Positions 54,645-64,000 of a stretch of DNA of 64,000 nt are shown here, in pieces. Source of the stretch: Ecdyonurus torrentis. Taxonomy: Eukaryota > Arthropoda > Insecta > Ephemeroptera > Heptageniidae. The stretch covers positions 42,018,331 through 42,082,330 of the forward strand of contig OX439132.1 of assembly GCA_949318235.1 (NCBI GenBank), in the 5' to 3' direction. The notes beneath the pieces are model-generated. The model searched no databases. It saw only the letters and a list, made by a program, of their open reading frames with translations, and was not told the origin of the DNA. Positions within the stretch are counted from its first letter, which is position 1. Every line of letters begins with the position of its first letter. Position numbers and translations under genes: made by a program.

Positions 54645-55829
54645 TTTATACATGTCAGGTGTTTTACGATACAATCAACATTTATTGTTTAAGAGAAAGT
54701 GATGCGTAGATGAATTTATGAATTGTATTGTAACTTTTATTTATCAAAATAATATTTTTTATATTTTATTCAAAGTTTTCATTGAATATCATCCATCGCA
54801 TTTAATAAAAAAAAAAAAAATTAAGTATCAAAATATTTATTAATGTAAAAGGCTTTCTATGTATTTGTGTATAAAAATTCTAATTTTCTAGTTTCTTTCT
54901 GTGCATTCAGTATAAATAGCTTTATTATTTTACATTCCAATATATGCTTTTTTTTCACTGTGTAAAAAACTGTAAGAAAATTGATTAGAAAAATAATTAA
55001 ATAATAATAATACTATTAAAAAAATGTGTTGATAGATAATAGTACATTTTAGATCATATATGTGTATATCATTGTTTTTGTATAATTAAAATTTAATGGG
55101 CTTTCTAATAATTTTATTCAACTCTAATTTATAACATATACTTAAAAAAAGCCCAAAAAATACACTTGTAGAACGACCACTTCACATTTATAACCTTTCT
55201 ATTTACTAATTTTAATTAGATATAGATACATAAAAAAAAATGTAGTTATAAGTATATTTGTGTTTTTGTTTGTTTTTTTAATTAATTATATTAAGATCTT
55301 TTCATTGTGCAAATGTACTTACTCTGTACAATATAAAATTTTTACAATGGTAAATTTACAATGTTATTTTTATTTGTTTGAACCTTTTATTTTTACAGTA
55401 TAAACATTTATTTCCTTGCTGTACAAACGGAGAGCAATATTTTCAGTTCTCAGTTGAAATTTCATAAGAGTTCCGAGTAAAAAATATTTAATAGTTTCGA
55501 GTCATATTTTTATCATGAAAGTTGATGCGAATTTTTAGAAAAAGCATGCTAAAAATCTGGATTTAACATCACATTATTTATTTATTATCATTATCACACA
55601 GTAAATAAATTATTCATTGTACTGTGTATTTTTATTATTTTATTTTCTACTTTTTTAAACCTAATGCCGCTTTTGATCGTCATTTGTTAATTATCAGCTG
55701 CTAAAAAAATTGGCGGGTGAAATTTTCTTGGTATGGTGAGGATGTGAGGAACTTCTTTTCACAACGTTTCAGTAATTTATTATGTTTTTACTGCTAAAAT
55801 ATTAATTATCAGCGTTTATAATTAATACA

Positions 55830-56037
55830 ATGATCTGTGGCTTACCAGACCACAGGCTCTACCCTTAATACCACACTCCTCTGGGCTCCTAATACCAGAC
55901 CTGTGCAGCTCGGACCACCAAATCTTACGACGGCAGCACTCGCCACTATCATCACAAAACCCATCATCATTGTAAGCCCTCTTACTAAAAAGGATTCGTC
56001 CTGGCCTACCCCGAAAGGGATTATGGCGTCATGATAT
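55830..56037. repeat. GC-balanced block abutting the FIRRM start, possible retroposon fragment
   Basis: The base composition changes abruptly here. The minus-strand motif CCATAATCCCTTTCGGGGTA looks like a dispersed arthropod repeat, though I cannot confirm this by search. The block ends 40 bp before the FIRRM ATG, so it may supply promoter or 5' UTR sequence. Open frames on both strands through it have no recognisable domain. Confidence 0.35.
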
Positions 56038-56077
56038 GTATGTATGTGTATAATTAATAATTTTATAAACCAGAATA

Positions 56078-58977
56078 ATGGATTCACAAGTTGATGTATT
56101 AGAAGCATTACAAAAGCTTTCCAATCTTCCTGCGGATGACTTGAAACATGAGATTGGGATCTTGGTGCCTGTCTTAATAATATCCTTTTCTAGCAATAAT
56201 TCATAAATAACTATCACGGCTATACCGTATCATCTATTATTATGTATCAGGTAGAATAATGATGTATGTACTGTATTATTTATCCTTAACTACTAACCAC
56301 GGGTCCTTGGAGACTGCTAAATCTCAACCTGCTGTAGCTTTGCAGGCAACGTGTGCCTTATTTAGACAATGCCTGCCTTGTTTTCAAGCTCTTGAAGAAG
56401 TTAACAGCTGCATTTTCTCACCAGCTCTGCCTGTTGTGAAGCAACTTCTTGATGAGGTTAGCATATAATAATCATAATTTAATAGGCTGAGAGAAGCACC
56501 CAGCTTTTTCTTCAATAACTTAGTTTTGTTAAACACTAATCGGAGCCCTTTTTTATCACTCCCTATATCTGATCACTCCATTTTGTGTGCTTGTTACATA
56601 GAAATGTCTAAGATTACCCGCTTACTTCCCCCTCCCCCAATTTTTTTTTTTACATTAAAAAGGGTTTTCGTATGTACAGCTCTGGCCAAAAGTTCCCGAA
56701 CGGGGCAGCGGCGGCCGCTGCGTTTTCTCATAAAGATAACATAGTGTGGTTGCGGGTTGCCTATGCAAATCGTTCGGGAACTTTTGGCCAGAGCTGTACA
56801 ATACAGCAATATACGTATGCTCCACAGTAGCTACGTGGTGCATATCGACGTTGTTGCGAAAAAAATGTGTAACTTGTATTTTGTCAGGCGAAGCAAAATG
56901 TGTAACTCGTTTTTTGTCACGCTTAGCAATATGTGTATCTCGTATTTTGTCACGCGAAGTAAAATGTGTAAGTCGTTCCCGAACGTTATGGAGATGGCGC
57001 TCGACTTACACATATTGCTTCGCGTGACAAAATACGAGATACACATATTACTTAGCGTGACAAAAAACGACTTACACATTTTGCTTCGCCTGACAAAATA
57101 CGAGTTACACATTTTTTTGCAACAACGTCGATATATATTATGCACAGATTTTGTATGATTGAAATTATAGTCAAATTTTATGTATGAAGTTTGAAGTTAT
57201 AATTTGCAAAAAGCCAAAAATTTCAAACTACATATTTTTAATAATAATAACTAAATTATAATATTTACAGAGTCTTCAAGGTATAATAGATCATCTTGAA
57301 CAAAATACAGATGGCTCATCTGGTACATTAGAAGTGTTGGATAGCTTACTTCAGGTATGCGTGGACTATAAATTATTTTTATAGACTCGGAGTGATATTG
57401 CATTTGTTCATTATATTTTTGTCATATAGGTTTGCACCTCACTACTTGAGTGCATCGACTGCTGCCTTCTGTTTGTAAAAACTCAAAGCCATGTAGAGTG
57501 TATGAAATTGAAGAGTGTCATTCTTAATGTAGGTGATATTTTACTCTTGACTGTACAGCATTGTCATGACAGGTACGTACAGCTAGAATTGAACTACGTT
57601 AAATGAAAAATAAATTCATCGATCACTATATAGAAATACCATAGTTATGTTTTTTTATTACAGTCAACAGATTTATGGCAGATACATTGAAGACCTGAGT
57701 GAGATTCTCGGAATATTTTACCGCGTGACGAATGACTTATTGACAAAATATATTGATGTGATTAAAGACCAAGCTGTGTTTGACTGTGGATTTGTAGACC
57801 AACTTGAGCTTATGTGCCAAGGTAAAAACAGTAATCTTAAATCCTAGTACATTTGTTTATATTATCAAAGGAAATAATAAGAAAACCAAAAAGTACCTTA
57901 CCAGGATGAATTCAGTAGTTAAGTGAAGATCTTGATGCCACAGTTAAAACAAACACTATTACATTAATTAAGACTGCATTTGAAGGGGGTTATTGCTTCA
58001 GTTGCTTAGAAAGTACAGTAATTGAAATGTCTTAATAAATGCAAATATTTGTTTTAAGTGCATCAAGATCTTCACACAGCTACAAATTTAATTGTAATAA
58101 GGCGTTTTTTTTTATTTTTTTTTTATTTTTTTTTATTTTTTTTTTTTATCCTTTCCTTTTCTTTGGTAACATTTGAACTGAAAGAAAAGGATATATAAAA
58201 AGCCCATTATTACACAGCTTTGATTTGGAGAAACAATCATAACCTTAAACTGATTATAGGTGATAGAATAATAAAAAATGAAAGAAGAAAAAAAAAAAAA
58301 AAAATCTATTCCTATACTATCCTTTTAAATTAGTTATTCAAATTAAATAAAATTTTTAAACGTATTATATTTCACAAAATCGTAGAATTTTGGAATATCA
58401 CATCAATTTTCAGAAATCTCTGACACATATTTTCAGAACTTTTGTTTAATGTTTGTGTAATTTACTATCAAAGTTTTCTTGTATAAATTAGTGTTGAAGG
58501 TTGTCAGCAGACTTGGCTTCTTGTCAACATGTCTCGGAGTTCGTGCTATGTCAGAAACTTGGAAAATTTATGCCAACTTAACTACAAAGCACAAGGAAGG
58601 TTTGCAAGAACATATCAATCTAGAAGACCCGTTGGAGAATTTGACATCTGAAGTGAGCAAGATTGTACAAGCAGTTGTTGAGAAGGTAATAGTAACATTT
58701 TTGCATGAGTATTAAATATTTATACTAAAATTATTAATAATAAATTTAAAAAAAAAAAAAAGTACTATTAAATTGTTGAGTTGAACTTTACAACTTTTAC
58801 TCAAAATGTATGATATACACTTAAAAATTATAAGATCACCCATTTACTTCTCCTATTAAATATATGGTGTAGAAGCACCAAATCAAGTCTTCCGAATAGA
58901 AACCTCGCTGTAGAGTTTTTTTGTGATGCCACCTTGAATCTTACCTGCTCTTTTCATAGAGATTATATAGTTGCATG

Positions 58978-59012
<35 letters not shown>

Positions 59013-61173
59013 ACTACTACGAGGTCTCTATTTGGAAGAACTGAAATGTAGATCTTTCATTTTGAACAAAATTTGTAAAGTGTAGTTTGTTCACTTTGAT
59101 GGGTAATCATCAGTATAATATAGTATAGCAGTTTAAAAATAATGCTAGCACTTAATAAAAATCACAATAGCGTACAAGTTGTCTGTCTGTTGTTGAGTTG
59201 TTGTCTCAAGTACATTTGATAAATACTATTTATGTGAAAACAAGTTATTAATTTTTCATTTTAGACTACTTAATAAAAATATTGAAATGTTGTCAATGAT
59301 TCAGATTAAATCTTGATGACTTAAATATGTACCCCTAAATACCAACATACCAAACATTGCCTTGAAAAGTGTTGTGATATCTAAAACAGTTATTGTTTCT
59401 ATTTACAGGGCGGAGAAGTAAAAGTTGTTGAGCGCAATTTAAAAGTTGCTAGCTTTCTGTTGAGAATTGTCATCAAGTTATGTGATTTGTATCCTGGAGA
59501 CTTGCACAGCTGCATGACAATCTTACATCAGTTTCTGCTAATTTTGCATAGGTATGTTCTTTGGGGCTTTAAATAAATAAATATTAATAATAAAAAAATA
59601 ATGCATGGAATTTATGTATATCGATGTTGTTGTGAGCAATATGTGTAACTTGTTTTTTTGCCACCCGAAGCAAAATGCCTATCTAGTTATTTGTAATGCG
59701 TAGCAATATGTGTAAGTCGAGCACCATCTACATAACATTTGGAAATGACTTAAGCATTTTGCTTAACTTGACAAAAAATGAGATACACATATTGCTACGC
59801 GTGACAGAAAACAAGATAGACATTTTTTTTCGGTGACAAAAAACAAGTTACACATTATATTGCTCGCAACAACATCGATATTATATATAAAAAAAAAATG
59901 CCTTAACATGAGTTTCCATGGTCTTAAGAAAAGATTGAAACAAGCAAAATTTGATATGAATTGAAATGATGTGAACTTGTTCAATGTGTAGGCACTCTGG
60001 ACTACACCTGATGTTGTCGGGAGTGAAATGTGAACACCACAGTCTACTGCACAGACATGTCGTTGTGGGCGCTGAACCTTTGCTCACACAGCTCATGACC
60101 AGCAGACATTTCTGCAAGGTAAGTTAGCATACCCTCATTCAGTCTCTCAACTGAAAGAAATTTTAAAATACAAAGAGAGTATTTTACTCATAATTAAGAT
60201 TATTTACTTTCAAGTAATTTAAACCTTATAGTTACAAAAAGTTCGGTTAAAAAAAAAAAAAATTAAATTTAAACATTTAAGCCCTGCAAATTAAGTTGAG
60301 AGCAGCAACCATGTTATTTTCTTGAAACCTATTCATTTTGAGTACCTGAGAAAGCCACATAAACATGTACATTGTGACATTTTTTACTTTACCACTATAA
60401 TTTCAAATCATCATACTCTAAATTAACCATTCTCCTTATGTACGGTAGGAAATACTGATGTCTCCCCCTGATAGCAATGATGTGGAGCCCACTGGTGACC
60501 TGCTGCTTCTGCTGGCAATTGCAAAGCAGTTACAAGGTCAAACTCCCGAGCTTAGGAGACATTGGTTCACCTCAAAATCTCTAGGCAATGATATTTTCTC
60601 ATCCATCTTTGCAACTCTGGATAAGTGTAAGTAACAAAGCCCTAAAATCCTATAGTATTTGTGACATTACTAATTTCTCTTCCATACATTATTTGTTACT
60701 GTGCTTGAAATGCTCCTTTCTAGTGATATTTGTTGTAATTACATTCATGGGATAATTTATTGCCGTAATTTCATGTAAAGAATTTAATTATTTTGTTACT
60801 TCCTATAAATAAACAATATTTCCATAAAGCAGCAGCATTAAAGCCCTTGTAAACTTTTTTTTTTTTTTTATCATTTTAGAATACTAGATTGATAGTTGCC
60901 ATACCGTATTATCCATGAATTAGACACCAACAGTTTGATTTTGTATTTATTTTCATTTTAACGGTTGAAATAACACGTTTCTGATGTCAATTAGCTGACT
61001 TATCAGATTGCATTCATAGTGCATTCACAGTGCTTTCATTTTCCTTTGTGGTAATTTTTTGTTCCAACTGTAATCTGTATGACTGATAAGAAAAAAAAAT
61101 CTGAAAGTGTACTTGCAAAATATAGATTTGCTTAGATGTACACTTTTACCACCTATAAAATAATAGCATATGC

Positions 61174-61230
<57 letters not shown>

Positions 61231-62688
61231 TAATTTGGTGTTACAGGCCCTAAAGCTTTGAGTTGCGATATCACTGATGAGAGCACTGGGAAATCACTTG
61301 GCAGCACTTTATACAATTCCATACTGCAGACCAGCATAAGCTTAGCTTATGGTTCAATTGATGCTGAGAGAATGGTGCTGGAACAAGCTTTATTTTCCAC
61401 TATAACCTCTCCTGTGTCAACCCCCTGGACATACCTCATCCTTAGTGACTTGTGGGTGATGGTGATCAAAATTGCAGGACCATCTTTGTGTTTGATTCAC
61501 CTTAATGTTCTTGTCAATATTCTCAAACATCAAGACTTGCATCAACCAAGAACAATCTATGTAAGCTTAGTGCAGAGAATATTAAACATTCTACCTGCAA
61601 AGAAACGTCCCTCAGTACAAGAAATCAAAGAATTCAAATCTATCAAAACTAAATTGTGCAGCAATGACATTAGTAAAGTTACAGAAACTGTAAACAATTT
61701 TACTTATAAACAAAGTAGTTCAACATTCCAAGAATTGTGCAAAACTCTAGATGTGTTAATATTTAGTGAACCAAGTAATGTTAAACCATTAATAAATACC
61801 TTAGTTAAAATATGGTATAGTTTAGATACCAGTTATTATCATGGGAGAAAAATATCCAAGAAATTGATAAAACTTCTATCTGGTTTGGTATCAGTATTAA
61901 ACAATGAACAACTTTTAATAAGTTTAAAAACTATGAGTAATTTCTCAACAAGTGATTTAAAAATTGATATTGTAAATTTTCTCACTTGTTTATCAAAATT
62001 AGAATTACCCAATGATAAATATCAATCTTCAGTATGTGATAATATAGCTTCGTTATACTCAACATTGCTCCGTGATTCAGATGATTTGGTTCAAAGATTT
62101 GCTCTAGAATCCTTCATAGAGTTTGCTCACTGCACGAGTCACGAAGATATTCTTCCTAAGACAGTAAATGGTTCTCAGAAATTACAACAAATGGTTACCA
62201 ATTTCCTACAGAATTCTCAAGCATCAAATATTGATAAACTTCAGTTCTCACGACAGATCATAGTAGCTTCATTTGATACTGTTAGTGCAGAAGAGTGGGT
62301 CAAAATTAAGTCACGAGCTAATAGGATGAATGAAACGATGGAGAGAACAATTTCACCAGAGAACGTTTCCTTGATTGAACTTGATGAAGATCAAAGTGAT
62401 TTAACTGCAGAGAAGCAAGAGAATGGTACAGAGGAAAATGGAATGGAAATTTGTAATCCATTTGAACTAGCAGAAAGTGATTCAGAAACAAAAGAAGAAA
62501 ACACTGAGAAACCTCCTGAGGAAAATGTTAATTATTTAGATGAACATATCCAGGAATTAATCATGCAGATGAATTACAATGCAGACACTTTGTTAAGCTT
62601 GTATAAACAATCAGTAGTGTCAACCGAAGCTTTACTTTCTATCAAGAAAACTGTGGAGAAATTAAAACTATTGACTGAAGATACTTGA
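56078..62688 (+). CDS. FIRRM: FIRRM (C1orf112) homologue, FIGNL1-interacting regulator of recombination and mitosis
   Basis: Ten exons, 56078-56179, 56301-56456, 57271-57354, 57430-57572, 57664-57821, 58492-58685, 59409-59551, 59992-60118, 60449-60626 and 61247-62688, give 908 residues (human protein about 853). Intron 1 is AT-AC; the others are GT-AG. The protein is an all-helical repeat protein. Matches to the human protein include the start-proximal LVPVLI region, GDLLLLLAIAKQLQ, and most clearly QRFALESFIEFAHCTSHEDI with the following LQQMVTNFLQ block; the C-terminus has an acidic linker and a final helix. FIRRM binds the AAA ATPase FIGNL1 and limits RAD51 filaments in recombination and mitosis. 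The start ATG precedes MDSQVDVLEALQKL, with no upstream in-frame extension needed. Introns 2 and 7 carry related foldback elements. Confidence 0.88.
56180..56300 (+). other. U12-type AT-AC intron (intron 1 of FIRRM)
   Basis: The 5' end reads ATATCCTTTT, a perfect minor-spliceosome AT-AC donor. Near the 3' end ATCCTTAAC matches the U12 branch-point consensus (TTCCTTRAC), with the branch adenosine about 11 nt from the terminal CCAC. The 121-nt intron is phase 0 and joins VPVLI to GSLETA in frame. No usable GT-AG pair joins these two exons in frame. If retained, translation stops after 42 residues at a TAA within the intron. Confidence 0.88.
56677..56796. mobile_element. 120-bp Tc1/mariner-type MITE in FIRRM intron 2
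   Basis: Termini CAGCTCTGGCCAAAAGTTCC and its exact inverted copy extend about 25 bp each. The element is flanked by TA on both sides (56675-56676 and 56797-56798), the target duplication of Tc1/mariner elements. The interior holds a GC-rich palindrome (GCAGCGGCGGCCGCTGC) and no coding capacity. Confidence 0.88.
56842..57134. mobile_element. 293-bp foldback element built from 33-bp subunits (copy 1)
   Basis: Ends read ATATCGACGTTGTTGC and the inverted GCAACAACGTCGATAT. Each arm holds about 3.5 tandem units of 33 bp, which alternate between TACACATATTGCTTCGCGTG and a diverged form with ACTTAGCGTG, separated by ACAAAATACGA-type links. The two arms are near-perfect reverse complements around a centre at GTTATGGAGATGGCG. 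A related copy lies at 59618-59881. The 11-residue periodic open frames through it are artefacts of the repeat. Confidence 0.88.
57917..58079. repeat. inverted-repeat element in FIRRM intron 5
   Basis: GTGAAGATCTTGATGC at the left is matched by the inverted GCATCAAGATCTTCAC at the right. Similarity continues through TTAAAACAAA and TTAAGAC. Total about 160 bp; arms about 55 bp with mismatches. Confidence 0.75.
58885..59041. repeat. inverted-repeat element with 31-bp poly(A) in FIRRM intron 6
   Basis: AAGTCTTCCGAATAGAAACC pairs with the inverted sequence GAGGTCTCTATTTGGAAGAA. The right half contains poly(A) at 58980-59010. Arms are about 30 bp. Confidence 0.55.
59618..59881. mobile_element. 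264-bp foldback element related to 56842-57134 (copy 2)
   Basis: Ends read ATATCGATGTTGTTG and the inverted CAACAACATCGATAT. The arms carry diverged versions of the same 33-bp unit (CACATATTGCTACGCGTGAC, AGATACACAT, ACAAAAAACAAG) around a centre at GAGCACCATCTACATAAC. It sits in FIRRM intron 7, in the same gene as copy 1, and is more diverged between arms, hence older or shorter. Confidence 0.85.
61178..61228. repeat. 51-bp poly(A) tract next to a 3' splice site
   Basis: An unbroken A run ending 18 nt before the 3' splice site of the last FIRRM exon. The remaining CTTAATTTGGTGTTACAG has only a weak pyrimidine tract. Confidence 0.95.
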
Positions 62689-63931
62689 TTTATAGTGCAA
62701 ACTTTTACGTTTAGTTTTATTACACAGTATTTTTTTATTAAGTGGAAATAGACGATAGCTTTATTTTAAAATGAATTGAATTCTCAATCAGCTTGTAAAA
62801 ATAAATAACTATCATAATATGTATAGGTAAAAGTGCATAAAATAAATCTTACAAAAATACAAATATGTATATATTGAAATTTTAGTTGATTGTCACCAAA
62901 AATGTTTGTATGCATGTGAGTCGCATCTCTGCATAAGTGTAATTTCTAATAAAAGCTTTAATTTGTAAAGCTCAAGACAGCAGTCGTTTCTTAGCGCAAT
63001 TCTTATCTTATCCCTCATGATAGCGTCCATAAAGTTAACACAGTCTAAACTCTTATCGCTGCGCTAAGAAAATCGCTAAGAAGGGACGGCTGTCCTAGGC
63101 TTAATGGCGCACATATATTTATATAATGATATACCTGTGCATTTAGTTATGGCAAGTCATTTGGTAAAGATAAGCCGACATAACATTTATTGAACTTGCG
63201 TGGAAGTTGGATATGCAGTGTGATCTCAGTGATACATATACATAATAATAAAATAAGCCAGCATGAATTATTACCATAAATGTAAGTTTATTTATTCTTT
63301 TTTATTATGTTTTATATTATCTACTGAAAAATCAATATATTTTTTTATTTGAGAAAGGCGCATTTAATTAGTGTATAAGAAACATACACACAGATGGTAC
63401 TGTGAAACATACAACATTTATTTAGTTCAAAAATTGCGCCATTTTTCTTTTGTTTTTATAACTTCCCTCCATTATTTTTGTTGTGAACTTTTTTTCTTTT
63501 TTTGTTGCTGAGTGTACAAGTTTAAGTCCAACTTTCTAGGAATGCGGAAAAAGTAACCAGAAATAGAGGTAATTGTATGAATGTAATGGTTTCTTATAAT
63601 TTATCGATTTTCATATTCTCAGAATTTTTGAGTATGTATTATACATAAAAGTTGAGTCAGCAGTAGAGAAAAGTAGAGTAAAAAGTCAGCTGGTAGCCTC
63701 AAGCTATTTACCTGTTACTCATTCTGTTGACACATATTTAGTGTTAAAAAGTCTTACATATAATATTTTGAACTTGCTAATTTGTAACTTTCACACCCAC
63801 ATGAAATGCAGCAAAACATTACATGTTTGTGTCATTAAAAAATTTCTTCTTTCCATAAGGTTTATACAAAGCGACATCAGCATATTTCTACACCTCTTAT
63901 AACATCATATTGACCTTTATTGCACACCAAG
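62689..63931. other. FIRRM 3' UTR and intergenic interval
   Basis: AATAAA signals at 62841-62846 and 62948-62953 fit FIRRM 3' end formation. An inverted-repeat element at 62968-63105 is listed separately. From about 63400 on the DNA is AT-rich, with no feature seen apart from the probable 5' UTR of the gene starting at 63932. Confidence 0.55.
62968..63105. repeat. inverted-repeat element after FIRRM
   Basis: AAGCTCAAGACAGCAGTCG and TTTCTTAGCGCA on the left match the reverse complement of the right end (AAGCCTAGGACAGCCGTCC and CTTCTTAGCG). Total about 138 bp; arms about 35-40 bp. Probable MITE. Confidence 0.65.
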
Positions 63932-64000
63932 ATGTCGTGGCAACAACAAGATATGGAGATGCAGCAATATCAAGCCAACAATGGGGCGCAAAGACGAGCA
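63932..64000 (+). CDS. unidentified protein, first 23 codons only (3'-partial)
   Basis: ATG in a reasonable context (CCAAGATGT) opens a frame that reads MSWQQQDMEMQQYQ and continues open, Gln- and Met-rich, to the end of the window. Codon use is less AT-biased than the flanking DNA. The fragment is too short to name a family. Confidence 0.5.
   Translation, partial: MSWQQQDMEMQQYQANNGAQRRA

Larger units (their letters stand above)
53462..56077. other. Evi5 3' UTR and intergenic interval before FIRRM
   Basis: No coding exon. The first 800 bp are probably the Evi5 3' UTR, with AATAAA at 54108-54113, 54218-54223 and 54230-54235. A 152-bp inverted-repeat element and a GC-balanced block just before FIRRM are listed separately. 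The rest is AT-rich DNA with no visible feature. Confidence 0.6.

Noticed and set aside
56259..56300. Start of the second FIRRM exon at a GT-AG type acceptor or an ATG at 56259
   Set aside because: The segment 56259-56300 contains the U12 branch site and gives a non-homologous peptide; the AT-AC boundary at 56300/56301 keeps frame and family similarity.
56746..57158. Overlapping frames with 11-residue periodic Cys/Phe-rich repeats
   Set aside because: The period equals the 33-bp subunit of the foldback element; frames exist on both strands and reflect DNA repeats, not a protein.

Overview
The window is nuclear DNA from an animal, almost certainly an arthropod and probably a non-dipteran insect. 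The reasons are spliced genes with GT-AG introns, strongly AT-rich intergenic DNA full of microsatellites and homopolymer tracts, a scabrous-type fibrinogen-domain gene, and full-length homologues of Evi5, Pin1 and FIRRM. The very abundant ataat/tataat runs would suit a hemipteran, but the sequence does not settle the order. No rRNA, tRNA, CRISPR, operon or bacterial feature was seen.

Layout. (1) 2.1-5.9 kb, + strand: the five 3' exons of a scabrous-like gene (coiled coil, then a secreted fibrinogen-related domain); its signal-peptide exon is not visible and probably lies left of the window. (2) 5.9-13.3 kb: gene-free DNA with two GC-rich islands; one has two perfect proneural E-boxes. (3) 13.3-15.4 kb, +: a two-exon gene for a small mitochondrial two-helix membrane protein of the TMEM70/TMEM186/TMEM223 superfamily, best fit TMEM186. 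(4) 15.4-17.5 kb: a cluster of foldback and hAT-type miniature elements, including a 400-bp near-perfect hairpin. (5) 17.6-18.4 kb, -: complete three-exon Pin1 (dodo). (6) 18.6-18.9 kb: a GC-rich divergent promoter and a probable non-coding first exon with a good splice donor, plausibly the first exon of Evi5, which would give a 23-kb first intron. (7) 18.9-42.1 kb: no coding exon that I can support; microsatellites and small GC-rich islands. (8) 42.2-53.5 kb, +: Evi5, a TBC Rab-GAP with a long coiled-coil tail, 18 coding exons, 856 aa from the first in-frame Met. (9) 56.1-62.7 kb, +: a complete FIRRM (C1orf112) homologue, 10 exons, 908 aa, whose first intron is an AT-AC minor-spliceosome intron. 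(10) 63.9 kb to the end: the first 23 codons of an unidentified gene.

The genes are functionally unrelated: cell spacing through Notch signalling, mitochondrial complex assembly, phospho-Ser/Thr-Pro isomerisation, Rab-controlled membrane traffic and RAD51 turnover. Their adjacency is ordinary animal gene order. I found no convincing new biological system. The most interesting signals are the AT-AC intron, a foldback element family built from 33-bp subunits with two copies in FIRRM introns, the long hairpin between two convergent genes, several non-autonomous DNA transposons with intact target-site duplications, a phase-0 exon series repeating a coiled-coil module in Evi5, and candidate alternative terminal exons in scabrous and Evi5.
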